Part shown: piece after piece, positions 26,456 to 35,417 of the stretch | Position numbering within the stretch: the first letter of the stretch is position 1 | Layout of the letters: every line of letters begins with the position of its first letter | Source: Streptomyces sp. CB02959 | GTDB taxonomy: Bacteria > Actinomycetota > Actinomycetes > Streptomycetales > Streptomycetaceae | Direction: 5' to 3' | Length of the DNA stretch: 64,000 nt | NCBI RefSeq assembly: GCF_002803155.1 | Contig: NZ_NNBP01000015.1 | Span: 151,934-215,933 of the forward strand | Notes under the pieces: model-generated | What the model was told of the DNA's origin: nothing | Database searches by the model: none | Seen by the model: the letters and a program-made list of their open reading frames with translations, nothing else | Position numbers and translations under genes: made by a program

Positions 26456-27447
26456 GATCTGGCCTTGGGGGCGGCGGGCGGTTGCGGGGGTACGGGGAGG
26501 GTGAGGGATGTGTCGGCGTCGGTCGGTTCCAGGCCAGTGGCGGGGCTGAGGGTGGGCCAGTGGTCGGTGAGGGAGGCGAGGGTGGTGCGGCGGGCGCCGG
26601 GTTGGAGTGGTGCCCACCAGGGGCCCCAGGGTTCGGCGGTGGTGAAGTCTGCGGATGAGGTCGCCACGTTCAGCCCCAACTCTCTTGCTGCGTTGGCGAG
26701 GCGGTGCCGCAGGGTTTGGTCACGGGACTGGGTACGGGTGTGGATGAGCAGGGCCGGGCGGGTGCCGGTTGTGGTGGTGAAGGCGGCGTAGCCGGTGAGT
26801 TTGGCTTCGACGCGGGCGAGGGGTTGGCTGCCGGTGTCGTATTCGAGGAAGAAGGGCAGCAGGCGGTTGCCGTCGTGGTAGTGGGCGTAGGCGTCGGGGC
26901 GGATGATGTCGCCCCAGCGGCGGGCTGCGGAGTGTTCGGAGAGCCAGAGGGTGAGGCTGGTGGTGGGGGTGGTGTGGGCGTGGGCGGCGAGGTGGGTGAG
27001 GAGGTCGTTGACGCCGAGGTCGTGGCCTAGGGAGGGGGAGTAGGCGATGCGGCCGGTGTGGGTGGGGCGCCAGCCGAGGGCCGCTACGTCGAGACCGGCC
27101 TGGGCGGCGAGGAGTGCGGCTCCGGCGGGGCCGAGGGTGTAGTGCTCGGGGGCGGAGCCGGTGACGGTCAGGGGGCGGAAGGAGTCCACGACCGCGTGGT
27201 GGTGGAGGGTGCGCAGGCGGCGTTGGGCGGAGCGGAGTGAGGTGTAGGCGAGGCGGGTGATCTGGTGGGTGGTCAGGACGCGGTGCTCGTGGAGCATGCG
27301 GACCAGCCACAGGTCGCGGGCGGTGAGGCGGCGGGCGAGGGCGGCGATGTCGGTGTGTTGGGTGGGGCGGGGGCGGGGGCGGCTGGTGGCGGCGCGGGCG
27401 GTGTAGCGGGAGCCGGGGCCGGAGGAGGGGCGGGGGAGTGCGGGCAT
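26452..27447 (-). CDS. Replication-relaxation family protein
   Basis: A 331-aa product with an N-terminal winged helix (LARRLTARDLWLVRMLHEHRVLTTHQITRLAYTSLRSAQRRLRTL, about 36-80), then the Replic_Relax-type body: HDLGVNDLLTHL, IIRPDAYAHY, FFLEYDTGSQPLARVEAKLTGY. The EYDTG...K pattern resembles a PD-(D/E)xK-like core. Families of this type accompany actinobacterial conjugative elements and may help DNA processing in place of, or together with, a relaxase. It ends in a GTGA overlap with the hydrolase gene. Confidence 0.82.
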   Translation of the reverse strand: MPALPRPSSGPGSRYTARAATSRPRPRPTQHTDIAALARRLTARDLWLVRMLHEHRVLTTHQITRLAYTSLRSAQRRLRTLHHHAVVDSFRPLTVTGSAPEHYTLGPAGAALLAAQAGLDVAALGWRPTHTGRIAYSPSLGHDLGVNDLLTHLAAHAHTTPTTSLTLWLSEHSAARRWGDIIRPDAYAHYHDGNRLLPFFLEYDTGSQPLARVEAKLTGYAAFTTTTGTRPALLIHTRTQSRDQTLRHRLANAARELGLNVATSSADFTTAEPWGPWWAPLQPGARRTTLASLTDHWPTLSPATGLEPTDADTSLTLPVPPQPPAAPKARS

Positions 27448-27494
27448 GGCGGATCACCTTCGGGTGGGGGCGAAGGGGCTTGGGGAGGGGAATG

Positions 27495-29906
27495 TCAGGG
27501 GCGGGTGGCTTGTCGTGGGCCGGTGCGGGAGGCGGCAGCGGTTCGCAGGTCTTTGGCGCGGCCGGGGGTGGTGGGTGGGAGGGGGTGGGTGGTGAGGGTG
27601 AAGGCGGTGGATTCCGCGCCGTTGGTCAGGAGGTGGGCGGCGGCTTGGTAGGGGCCGAGGTGGGCGAGGTCGTGTGCGGCGAGGGTGGGCAGGGTGTGGC
27701 GTTCCAGTGCGTTGGAGTCCTCGGGAGAGGCGTTGAAGAAGATCTTGTTGCGGGCGTTGGCGGAGATGCCTTCGCGCAGGTCGCGGGGGAGCTGGGCGAG
27801 GTGTTGGTGGGCCAGGAGCATGGACAGGCGGTAGCCGCGGGCCTCGGCGAGCATGTCCTCCAACGGGTACGGCAGGGTGAGGAAGTTGTGCGCTTCGTCG
27901 ATGCTGAGGGTGGCGTCGATGCGCTGGTGTTCGGGGGTGCGGGCGCGGGCTGCGGCGGTTTGCCAGGTGCCGGCGACGATGAAGGAGCCGAGGAGGCGGG
28001 CGGTCTCTTCTCCGAGGGCGCCTTTGGGGAGGCGGGCCAGGAGGATGCCGCCGTTGAGGACGTCGGTGAGGTCGAAGGTGGAAGGGCCGGCGGCGATCGC
28101 GCGGCGGGCGAAGTCGCGCAGCAGGAAGGCGCGCAGCTTGTTCATGACCGGTCCGACCACGGCGGCGCGGGAGGGTTCGGACATCGACTCGTACCAGGCC
28201 CAGAAGCCACGCAGGACAGGGTCTTGGAGGGCGGGGATGATGCGCAGCCGGTAGGCGGACTCGCCCAGCAGACGGGGAACGTCGGCGAGGGTGACCAACT
28301 GGCCGGTGCGGTTGCGGTGTTTGAGGAGGGTCAGGCAGGCGGCGCGCATGACGTCGTCGGTGCGGGGGCCCCAGAAGGCGGTGAAGATCCGGCGGAAGAT
28401 GCCGGTGATGTTGTCCACGACGACATCGATGTCGGTGCCGTCGAGCACGTTCAGGCAGGGCGGGGTGTGGGGGTCGTCGGGGTCGATGAGGACGAGGCGG
28501 TCGGCGCAGGTGTCGGGCAGACGGTCCAACAAGTCCGTGACCAGATCGCCCTTGGGGTCGATGACGATGACGCCGCGGTGATTGCGGACGTCGTCGAGGA
28601 CGAGGTTGGCGATGAGGGTGGACTTTCCGGAGCCGGTGGCGCCCATGACGTGGAGGTGGTGGCGGGCGTCTGCGACGGCGAGACCTACGCCCCGGCGGGC
28701 GCCGGTATCGGAGTGGCCCAGGGGTTTGACGCCGTTGCCGGGGGTGGGCTTGGGGATCTGTGGGGGTGGGAGGACGGAGCGGGCGCCGGCTCGTCGTAGG
28801 CCGGGGGCGTCGGGGTCGTAGGGGAGGTGGGCGAGGGCGGCGAGTTCGGGCACTGAGAGAAGCGCCGGGCGGGAGGTGGGGAACTGTCGGGCGGTGAGGT
28901 GCGGTTCGGGGTGACGGAGGCGGGTGCGGGTGAGGTAGTTGCGGTCGGTGTACAGGCCGAAGGCGGAGGCGATGGCGTGGGCCCGGCCTCGGGCCACATC
29001 CTGGGATCGCTCCACCTTCGACGAGCAGGTGGCGGCGTAGGTGAGGGTGCACTGCCACTGGGCGCCGGATTGTTTGGCCACCATCTGGCGTACGGCGGTG
29101 CCGTGGTCGGGATCCTGTTTGCCGGTGGCGGCGGGTTGGGCACGGTGGAGGAGGAGCGCGGTCAGGGCTGGCAGACGGGCCGGGGTGTGGCCGGCTTTGA
29201 GTCGCCTTGCCTGACGGCGGGCGCGGCGCAGGGCGCGGCCGGTGGCGGGGCGGGCCAGGATCTGCACGCAGGCCGATTCATGGTCGGCCATGCCGGTGGC
29301 GGCCTGGAGCAGGGCGCGTAGGGGGTCGGTGGGGTGGTCGGTGCGGAGTGGGAGGAGGTCGGGGCGGGCCGGCCGCAGGCGCCCGGCCGTGCAGGTGACG
29401 GTGTCCGCGTGCGGGATGAGGGGGGTGGGATCGGTGATGCGGGTGTGGGCGCCGGGCCAGGCGGCTTCGACGGCGCGGCACACCAGGCCCATGGGGACGG
29501 TGCCCGGGACCCAGATGCGGATGCGCAGGCCGCTGTGTGACCAGGTGTATTCGAAGGCGAGGTGGGGCTGGCCGGTGGTGAGGCGGCGCCACCACGGGCG
29601 CAGCAATCCGGAGAGCTGGGCCCATAGGACCTCGCCGCCCTTGGGGGCGACATGGGGTGGCGCGAGGGTCTCGACGCAGCGGGCACCATCGGCGAGGTGC
29701 TGCTGGCGCGAATGTAGAAGGCGGCGCTGGGCTGTGTACCCACACGCTGCGGACACGAGGACGGTGGGGATCAGGAGGGGCGCGGCCGTGGTGCACCAGG
29801 CGAGGGCGGTGTGGAGGGCGGTGGGGGCGAACGTCTCGGGGTGGGTGAGGAAGTCCACCAAGGGTCCGCCCGGCGGGGCGATGGCTCGCAGCACGGGTCC
29901 GGTCAC
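27495..29906 (-). CDS. VirD4/TraG-type coupling ATPase
   Basis: An 803-aa protein starting GTG in a GTGA overlap with virB4. It has a membrane segment near residues 37-58 and a long N-terminal region. The motor domain has Walker A GATGSGKST (422-430), IVIDPKGD (about 447-454) and a second acidic motif LSIDEAHN (667-674). C-terminal signatures of conjugative DNA-transfer ATPases (QHLAQLP) follow. Coupling proteins bring the DNA-protein substrate to the type IV channel. Size and motifs are normal for Gram-positive members. Confidence 0.92.
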   Translation of the reverse strand: MTGPVLRAIAPPGGPLVDFLTHPETFAPTALHTALAWCTTAAPLLIPTVLVSAACGYTAQRRLLHSRQQHLADGARCVETLAPPHVAPKGGEVLWAQLSGLLRPWWRRLTTGQPHLAFEYTWSHSGLRIRIWVPGTVPMGLVCRAVEAAWPGAHTRITDPTPLIPHADTVTCTAGRLRPARPDLLPLRTDHPTDPLRALLQAATGMADHESACVQILARPATGRALRRARRQARRLKAGHTPARLPALTALLLHRAQPAATGKQDPDHGTAVRQMVAKQSGAQWQCTLTYAATCSSKVERSQDVARGRAHAIASAFGLYTDRNYLTRTRLRHPEPHLTARQFPTSRPALLSVPELAALAHLPYDPDAPGLRRAGARSVLPPPQIPKPTPGNGVKPLGHSDTGARRGVGLAVADARHHLHVMGATGSGKSTLIANLVLDDVRNHRGVIVIDPKGDLVTDLLDRLPDTCADRLVLIDPDDPHTPPCLNVLDGTDIDVVVDNITGIFRRIFTAFWGPRTDDVMRAACLTLLKHRNRTGQLVTLADVPRLLGESAYRLRIIPALQDPVLRGFWAWYESMSEPSRAAVVGPVMNKLRAFLLRDFARRAIAAGPSTFDLTDVLNGGILLARLPKGALGEETARLLGSFIVAGTWQTAAARARTPEHQRIDATLSIDEAHNFLTLPYPLEDMLAEARGYRLSMLLAHQHLAQLPRDLREGISANARNKIFFNASPEDSNALERHTLPTLAAHDLAHLGPYQAAAHLLTNGAESTAFTLTTHPLPPTTPGRAKDLRTAAASRTGPRQATRP

Positions 29907-31783
29907 AGCGTCCGCCCTTCGTCGCCGTCGTCGCAGATGCTGTTGTCTGCGCAGTCATCGGCGTAGTCGGATCCCTCATCTCTTGTGTGCTGAGCGGTGG
30001 CCGCGGTGGCCAGCTCGCTGGGGTCTGTCGTGATCACGTCGTGTTCGCCTGGAGCGGCGACGCTGGTGAGGGCGACTTTGTGGCGGCGGTCGCCGGTCAG
30101 CAGCAGTGCCTCGCCTCGGGAGGCAGAGAGGAGGAATTCTCGCTCGCCGTGGCAGAGGTGGAAGTTCTCGCTGATGGTGTCGATGGCTTGTGGGGCTTGG
30201 CGGAGCAGGATCTGGGTGGCGGCGTTGGAGACGATGGCTCGGCCCAGCGGTGAGGCGAGGACATCGTCAGCGTCCTGGGTGACGATCGCCAGTCCGGTCC
30301 AGCGTTTGCGGGCGGCTTTGGCCATGCGGAACAGGAAGCGGGCGCCGGCCCCCTCACGCATCAGCCGCCATGCCTCGTCCACCACGACCAGATGGCGGCC
30401 CGCGCTCGGACGGGAGGTGACTTGCCGCCAGATGGCGTCCAGTGCGAGCAGCATCGCCGGGGCCGTGACCTCTTCCGGCAGGCCGAGGAGCGCGTAGACG
30501 ACAAGATGCCCGGAGGTAGCAGCGGTGCTGGGACCGTTGAACAGGTGGGCGTGCGAGCCGGTGGTGTACGGGACCAGGCGGTCGGCGAGGCCCGTGGCCA
30601 CCTCGCTGCCGTCCTCGTTCAGGACGGTGGCAAGGTCGGCGAGCGTGGGCGGAGTGCGCTGCCAGGTCCGAGGATCCGCGGTGATCCCTGCACGGATGTA
30701 CGTGCCGAGGATCGCCCGGTCCAGCACCGCTTTCTCGACGGCGGTCAGATCGGTGCCGAGCAGGACGGCGAGGAAGGTGTGCAGGAACAGCACGCGCCGC
30801 GTCAGGGCGTCTTCACTGTCGCGTGCCGATACCGGGAGGTCGAAGGGGTTGAGGCATACACCTTCCGTACCCAGCCGCACCACGTGCCCGCCGACGGCCT
30901 CGGCAAGGCGGACGTACTCGTCCTCCGGGTCGATGACCGAGGCAGTGACACCGGTGAACAGCAGCCGCAGCAGTTCGAGTTTGGCCAGGTAGGACTTGCC
31001 GGCGCCGGAGCGGGCCAGGGTGATGGAGTTGTAGTTGTCCTGCGCGAAGCGGTCCCACATCACGGGGGCACCGGAGACCGCGTTCAGTCCGTACAGCACT
31101 CCCGAGGCCACGCCATCCTCGCCTGTGACAACCGGTAGGTCGGGGCTGGTGAAAGGGAAGCACGTGGCGAGGGCGGCGGTGTCGAAGGTGCGGCGGATTT
31201 TGAGGGTGTCGAGGCCGAGCGGCAGGGTGGCCAGCCAGCCCGGTAGCGCCCGGTAGGTCGTGGGCGCGACCGTCATCAGCAGTGACTCGGCGATGGCGCG
31301 GACGGCGGCGGCTTGTTCGGCGAGGGTGTCCTCGTCCGGCGCGTGCACGGTGAGGTAGAGGGCGACGTGGAAGAGTTTTCCTTCGCCGCGGGCGATGCGG
31401 TAGGCGAGTTCAGCGGCGTCCGCAGCGGCGGCCTCTACCTCGGGGTCGTCCAGGTGGCCCTTGTCGAAGCCGGTGCGGCGGCCGGATTCCAGGCGGGCGC
31501 GCTGCTTCTTCAGTCCGGCGGCGGCCACCGGGTTGGGGACGGGTTCGATGTGCAGGGCGATGTCGAGGTGTCCGGGGAAGTTCAGCAGGGGGGCGAGCCA
31601 GCCGGGGGTGACGTCCGCGGGGTAGCCGGTGACCACGAGGGTGGTGGCCAGGTGGGCGCCGATGGCCAGGGCGCGGGCGTGCACCTCGATGGCCTCGGGG
31701 CCAGGCGCGTTCAGCAATGCTGCGCCGTCGGTGGTGGGGGTGGGGGCTGGGCGGTGACGGCGGCGGAGAAGACGTTGAGTCAC
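29903..31783 (-). CDS. virB4: VirB4-type conjugation ATPase
   Basis: A 626-aa protein starting GTG in a GTGA overlap with the PrgI-type gene. It has a VirB4 N-terminal domain, then Walker A ARSGAGKSY (257-265), IDPEDEY (about 284-290), Walker B HLVVVDEAW (about 464-472) and the C-terminal TQDADDVLAS...ATQILLRQ segment. This is the core energising ATPase of type IV secretion and the best single marker of a conjugation machine here. The tail is acidic. Confidence 0.94.
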   Translation of the reverse strand: MTQRLLRRRHRPAPTPTTDGAALLNAPGPEAIEVHARALAIGAHLATTLVVTGYPADVTPGWLAPLLNFPGHLDIALHIEPVPNPVAAAGLKKQRARLESGRRTGFDKGHLDDPEVEAAAADAAELAYRIARGEGKLFHVALYLTVHAPDEDTLAEQAAAVRAIAESLLMTVAPTTYRALPGWLATLPLGLDTLKIRRTFDTAALATCFPFTSPDLPVVTGEDGVASGVLYGLNAVSGAPVMWDRFAQDNYNSITLARSGAGKSYLAKLELLRLLFTGVTASVIDPEDEYVRLAEAVGGHVVRLGTEGVCLNPFDLPVSARDSEDALTRRVLFLHTFLAVLLGTDLTAVEKAVLDRAILGTYIRAGITADPRTWQRTPPTLADLATVLNEDGSEVATGLADRLVPYTTGSHAHLFNGPSTAATSGHLVVYALLGLPEEVTAPAMLLALDAIWRQVTSRPSAGRHLVVVDEAWRLMREGAGARFLFRMAKAARKRWTGLAIVTQDADDVLASPLGRAIVSNAATQILLRQAPQAIDTISENFHLCHGEREFLLSASRGEALLLTGDRRHKVALTSVAAPGEHDVITTDPSELATAATAQHTRDEGSDYADDCADNSICDDGDEGRTL

Positions 31784-32730
31784 GTGAGGTCACCTTCCGA
31801 TGCGGTCCTGTGCGGGGTGGGTGTGTCGGGGTTGCAGGCCGCGTGCACCAGGCGGGTGCTGTGTGGGCTGTCCTGGGGCGTGACGGTGATCTCGGCCGGT
31901 GCCAGGGCGCGGGCGGCTTCATCAAGGCGCTGGAGGACCCGCCACGCACCCGAATTCCGCATCACACTGGACGTGGGGGCTTCCTCGCGGGCGACCAGCA
32001 GGATCTGCCGGCCGAGCAGGTTGCCGCTGGCGGCGAGGTTGGCGAGGAAGTCGGCGTGCGCACGGGCGGCCGCCTCCAGCGCCGGGTGTGGTAGAGCGGC
32101 GGCCCCGTGCTGCAGGGCGTCGGCCAGCGGGGTGAGTTCGACGTGGTGAGAGCGCACCAGCAACTGGGTGGGTCCGGTGAGGGAGTTGAGCCAGCGGGCG
32201 AACGCGGCGGTCAGCCCTTGTTGTTCGGCCGCCGAGCGTAGTTCGAAGTTGACCGTGGAACACCTCGCCATGGCAGCGGCTCCCTCGCTGCCCAGGTCGA
32301 GCACGCCTGTCGAGGTGATGCCGTCATAGGGCATGCGCATGGCGGCCGGGGGTGGGCCTGCGGCCTTGGCCCAGCGGTTGGACACGATGGCGGGCAGTGG
32401 GGGAATGCCTTCGGGGGCGTGTACTTGGCGCTTGGGCGTGCGCGTGTGGGTGAGCGCGGCGAGCAGGAAGCGGTCCAGGCCGATGCCTTCCCGGTGGCCG
32501 AGCGCGAGCGCTGCCACGGCTCCGGCGATGGGAGTGGCCAGGGCCGCGTAGGCGAGCGGTGCCATGAAGGCGCGTGTTGCCCACCAGCCGCCGTACAGCA
32601 TGACGGCTGCGGCGGCGAGGAGGGCGGTCTGCCGGGCGGTGAAGGGGCCCAGGAGGCGGTCGGGGCGGGAGATGTCTGCGGGGATACGTGTGGCGTATGT
32701 GGCGTCGGTTGGGTCGTCTGCTGCTGCCAT
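31780..32730 (-). CDS. PrgI/VirB3-like membrane protein
   Basis: ATG at 32730 follows GGAGGTAGA. The 316-aa product begins TYATRIPADISRPDRLLGPFTARQTALL, the PrgI-type opening, followed by two membrane helices (about 34-52 and 55-77). A cytoplasmic region of about 230 aa follows (TVNFELRSAAEQQGLTAAFARWLNSL...ILLVAREE). That part resembles the N-terminal half of VirB4, as in SCO6880-type proteins. Located directly before virB4 with a 4-nt overlap, as expected. Confidence 0.82.
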   Translation of the reverse strand: MAAADDPTDATYATRIPADISRPDRLLGPFTARQTALLAAAAVMLYGGWWATRAFMAPLAYAALATPIAGAVAALALGHREGIGLDRFLLAALTHTRTPKRQVHAPEGIPPLPAIVSNRWAKAAGPPPAAMRMPYDGITSTGVLDLGSEGAAAMARCSTVNFELRSAAEQQGLTAAFARWLNSLTGPTQLLVRSHHVELTPLADALQHGAAALPHPALEAAARAHADFLANLAASGNLLGRQILLVAREEAPTSSVMRNSGAWRVLQRLDEAARALAPAEITVTPQDSPHSTRLVHAACNPDTPTPHRTASEGDLT

Positions 32731-32735
32731 GGGAT

Positions 32736-34691
32736 CTACCTCCGGGGTGGTTCGAGGGGCAGCCGCAGCTGAAGGGGGCGCGGCGGCCGTGGACGTGCGT
32801 GTCCGGCGGGATTACGTAGGGGAGGGGGTTGTGCACCTGGTGCTGACGAGGGGAAGGTCGGCGGCAGTGGGGCCGGTCGGGTAGGGGAGTTGGGCGTTGG
32901 CGCGGTTGTCCGTTCGGCGCGGATCGGCTGCGACACCTGCGTGGGCTGGGGCGCTCGGGCCGGGACGCGCTCGACGGTGCCGGGGAGGGAGAGCTGCCGG
33001 ATCCGGCGGGCCTGGCTGGGGTGAAGTACGGAACGAGGACCTGTCGGGGTACGGCTGAGAGGGGCAGCACGAGGGCCGGGACGTCGAGCAGCCTGGACGC
33101 CGGAAGCAGTACCTGCGGGAGTCCTTGAGGAGGCGCTGGCGATGGCCGTCGCCGGACGTGCCCCGCCTGCTGCCGGGGCTGTCGGTGCCGACCGGCCATC
33201 GGTGGCGGTTGCCGCCTGGGAACGTCCCGAGGAGGAACCACCGCGGGAAGGCAACGTTCGCCGCCGACCGCCTTCCCTACTCCCCGGCCCCGGTGCAGAG
33301 GGCCGCCCGCCACCGCCGCCCCCACCTGGACCAGGACGTCCCCCTCCACGGCCTGGGCCGAGTCCCGCTGTGCCACCTCCGCCGGGGCGGCGCCGCAGCA
33401 GGCTCATACCGGGCACGTAGTGATCCATGAGCCGGTACATCGCCAAGTGCCGGAGCATCCGCACCGCAGAAGGTGCATGCGGGCTATGGGCGGGAGTGCC
33501 GCGCAGGATGACCTGCATGGTCCAGCCGGGAATCTTGAACAGCACCCAGAACAAGCCGAGTCCGGCGAGCAGCGTGCCCAGCTGATCGGACTTCGGGATG
33601 CCCAGCGTCGAGGCACCTGGAGCGAAGAACAGCTTGATCGCGAGAACGAACGTGATCGACTGCGCGACCTGAATGACCAGGCAGCCGGCCAGGGCCCGCC
33701 ACCACAGCCGGGCGATCGGATCGGTCAGCGGGTGGGCATGACAAGCCAGGGCGAGCGGTCCGCAGACGGCCACCAGCGCCAGCACCGCCACCCGCACCAT
33801 GAAGCCGATCAGCACCGCCAGCACCAGCGCGATCATCATGATCGCCAACAGCAGCAGGTACAGCTTCAGCCCGGCCACCCCGAAGATGGCGAAGGGGAGG
33901 ACGCGTTCGACCATGCCCTGCCCGGCGTCAGCCAGGTCGGTGGCCATGATGGCGTGGGCGAGGGCGTTGGACAGACTGATCGCCTTGCCCATCACCGTCA
34001 GCGAGGTGGCCGCTGCGACGATCCCCAACAGCAGCCGCGGGAGGATCTGTTTGAGGGCGTAGCGGGACTGGACGGTTTCATGGCCCATGACGGTGATGCC
34101 GCCGGCGGTCACGAACAGCACGTAGATGCCGACGGTGATCTCCAGCATGGCTTTCCACAGCCGTTTGACGTCGGCGTGCTGGGTGACGTCGGGGGTTGCC
34201 AGCAGGGTGTTGGCCAGAAACTCGCGGATCGGTTTCATGACCTGCTCGATCAGCGTGCCGAGGAACGAGGTGATCGCGTTCACGATCATCGCGGGGAAGT
34301 CGGTCAGGACGTCCCAGCCCGAGGAGGTGTCCTTGACGCACTCACGCCCCTCTGCCTCACACGCCGGAGGAGTAGGCCCCGGCTTCGGCTCCGGGGACGA
34401 TGGCCGCGAGGGCTGTGAAGGCTTCGGAGACGGACGGCCCGGTGCGGGCGTCGGACCGGGCACGGGGTCAGGTTTCGGCGAGGTGGAAGGTGGCTTCGGA
34501 GCGGTGGCGGTGGGGCCGGGGGCGGGCTCGGGCTCGGGTTGCGGTGGCTCCGGAGCTGCGGATGCCCGAGCGGTTGCCGCTGCATAAGCCATTTTCGGTG
34601 CGGCGTTCTGCGCGGACAGTGCTACTGGAATGAGCACGGTCAGGATGCAGAGAGCGGGCACGGCCCGTGTGAGGCGCCTGACGCGGCTCAC
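32736..34691 (-). CDS. VirB6/TrbL-like polytopic channel protein
   Basis: A 651-aa protein starting GTG in a GTGA overlap with the VirB2-like gene. It has a signal sequence, then a Pro/Ala/Glu-rich extracellular stretch (about 40-110). About six hydrophobic segments lie between 145 and 400 (for example ITVGIYVLFVTAGGITVM, LYLLLLAIMMIALVLAVLIGFMV and LVIQVAQSITFVLAIKLFF). The tail of about 230 residues is Gly, Pro and Arg-rich. The layout fits VirB6/TrbL conjugation channel proteins with a long disordered arm. Confidence 0.82.
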   Translation of the reverse strand: MSRVRRLTRAVPALCILTVLIPVALSAQNAAPKMAYAAATARASAAPEPPQPEPEPAPGPTATAPKPPSTSPKPDPVPGPTPAPGRPSPKPSQPSRPSSPEPKPGPTPPACEAEGRECVKDTSSGWDVLTDFPAMIVNAITSFLGTLIEQVMKPIREFLANTLLATPDVTQHADVKRLWKAMLEITVGIYVLFVTAGGITVMGHETVQSRYALKQILPRLLLGIVAAATSLTVMGKAISLSNALAHAIMATDLADAGQGMVERVLPFAIFGVAGLKLYLLLLAIMMIALVLAVLIGFMVRVAVLALVAVCGPLALACHAHPLTDPIARLWWRALAGCLVIQVAQSITFVLAIKLFFAPGASTLGIPKSDQLGTLLAGLGLFWVLFKIPGWTMQVILRGTPAHSPHAPSAVRMLRHLAMYRLMDHYVPGMSLLRRRPGGGGTAGLGPGRGGGRPGPGGGGGGGRPSAPGPGSREGGRRRTLPSRGGSSSGRSQAATATDGRSAPTAPAAGGARPATAIASASSRTPAGTASGVQAARRPGPRAAPLSRTPTGPRSVLHPSQARRIRQLSLPGTVERVPARAPQPTQVSQPIRAERTTAPTPNSPTRPAPLPPTFPSSAPGAQPPPLRNPAGHARPRPPRPLQLRLPLEPPRR

Positions 34692-35068
34692 TTCCCGTCA
34701 CCGCCGCTGGCGCCGATGATGTGCTGGAGCACGGTGACCAGGGCAGGGGCCAGGACCGCCAGCCCGTAGCCGATCGCCGCGGCTTTCAAGGCCCGCTTCG
34801 CGGAGTCGACTTCGCCTGGGTCGCCCCCGGCCATCAGATATCGCAGGCCACCGAAGGTCAGAAACAGCGTGGCGAGTCCGGACAGGATGCCGACGACCCA
34901 GTTCCGCAGATTCTTGATCACGGTGGGAATGTCCGCGACCGCCCACACACGGGGCGAATTCGCCAACAGCACCAGCGCAGCCCCCGCCGTGACGAAGGCG
35001 AACCGGGTCACCCAGCGGCCCTTCGGGCGGCTTGGCCGCCGGTGCGGCCGGCGAAATCTTGCGAGCAT
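34688..35068 (-). CDS. VirB2-like small membrane (pilin-type) protein
   Basis: ATG at 35068 has GGAGG 10 nt upstream; a GTG eight codons earlier contains that site and is less likely. The 126-aa product has a basic start, a hydrophobic signal-like segment (FVTAGAALVLLANSP), then two helices (VVGILSGLATLFLTFGGLRYLMAGG and AAIGYGLAVLAPALVTVLQHIIG). The GGLRYLMAGGDPGEVDSAK loop between them is typical of VirB2/TrbC-like subunits of Gram-positive systems. First structural gene of the operon. Confidence 0.8.
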   Translation of the reverse strand: MLARFRRPHRRPSRPKGRWVTRFAFVTAGAALVLLANSPRVWAVADIPTVIKNLRNWVVGILSGLATLFLTFGGLRYLMAGGDPGEVDSAKRALKAAAIGYGLAVLAPALVTVLQHIIGASGGDGK

Positions 35069-35417
35069 GGCGGACGCACCTCCAGCAGACACAACACGGC
35101 AGGGGAAAAGAGCGGTTCGACGGAGTGCGATGCGGCCAGGCGCATCACAGGGGTCGTGCGGTGTGGGGTGAACACGGAACCTGTCCCGGGGCCGTCCTCC
35201 TTGAGGCGGTGGGAGCAGGGGGCTCGGGTGTCAGCACGAGACGGTGCGTTCACCCCACACGGCAACGACCTGGCAGCAGCCCCGGAAGGGGGCCTGCGCC
35301 GGGGACCGTCACCGCCGGGTGCGTGGTGCGCATCCGGTGCCGACGTTCACTGGTAAAAGGGATTTACGGGCCCCGGAAATGACATTCCCGGCCGGAAGTC
35401 CCTCGAATGCACGGGGA
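35069..35417. other. Gap between the VirB2-like and sigma-like genes
   Basis: No gene recognised. A small inverted repeat GTAAA-N5-TTTAC lies at 35353-35367. The region probably carries the promoter of the secretion operon on the minus strand. Confidence 0.4.

Noticed and set aside
27438..28799. A 453-codon plus-strand frame
   Set aside because: It lies entirely opposite the VirD4-type ATPase gene and has the GEGAG-type composition expected of a shadow.
24987..29321. Long plus-strand frames rich in Gly, Val, Glu and Ala opposite the secretion operon
   Set aside because: They are antisense images of Pro/Arg/Ala-rich genes with clear families on the minus strand and have no ribosome sites of their own.
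33420..34418. A 332-codon plus-strand frame rich in Gln, His and Asp
   Set aside because: It is opposite the VirB6-like membrane gene; hydrophobic codons there read as Q/H/D-rich on the other strand.
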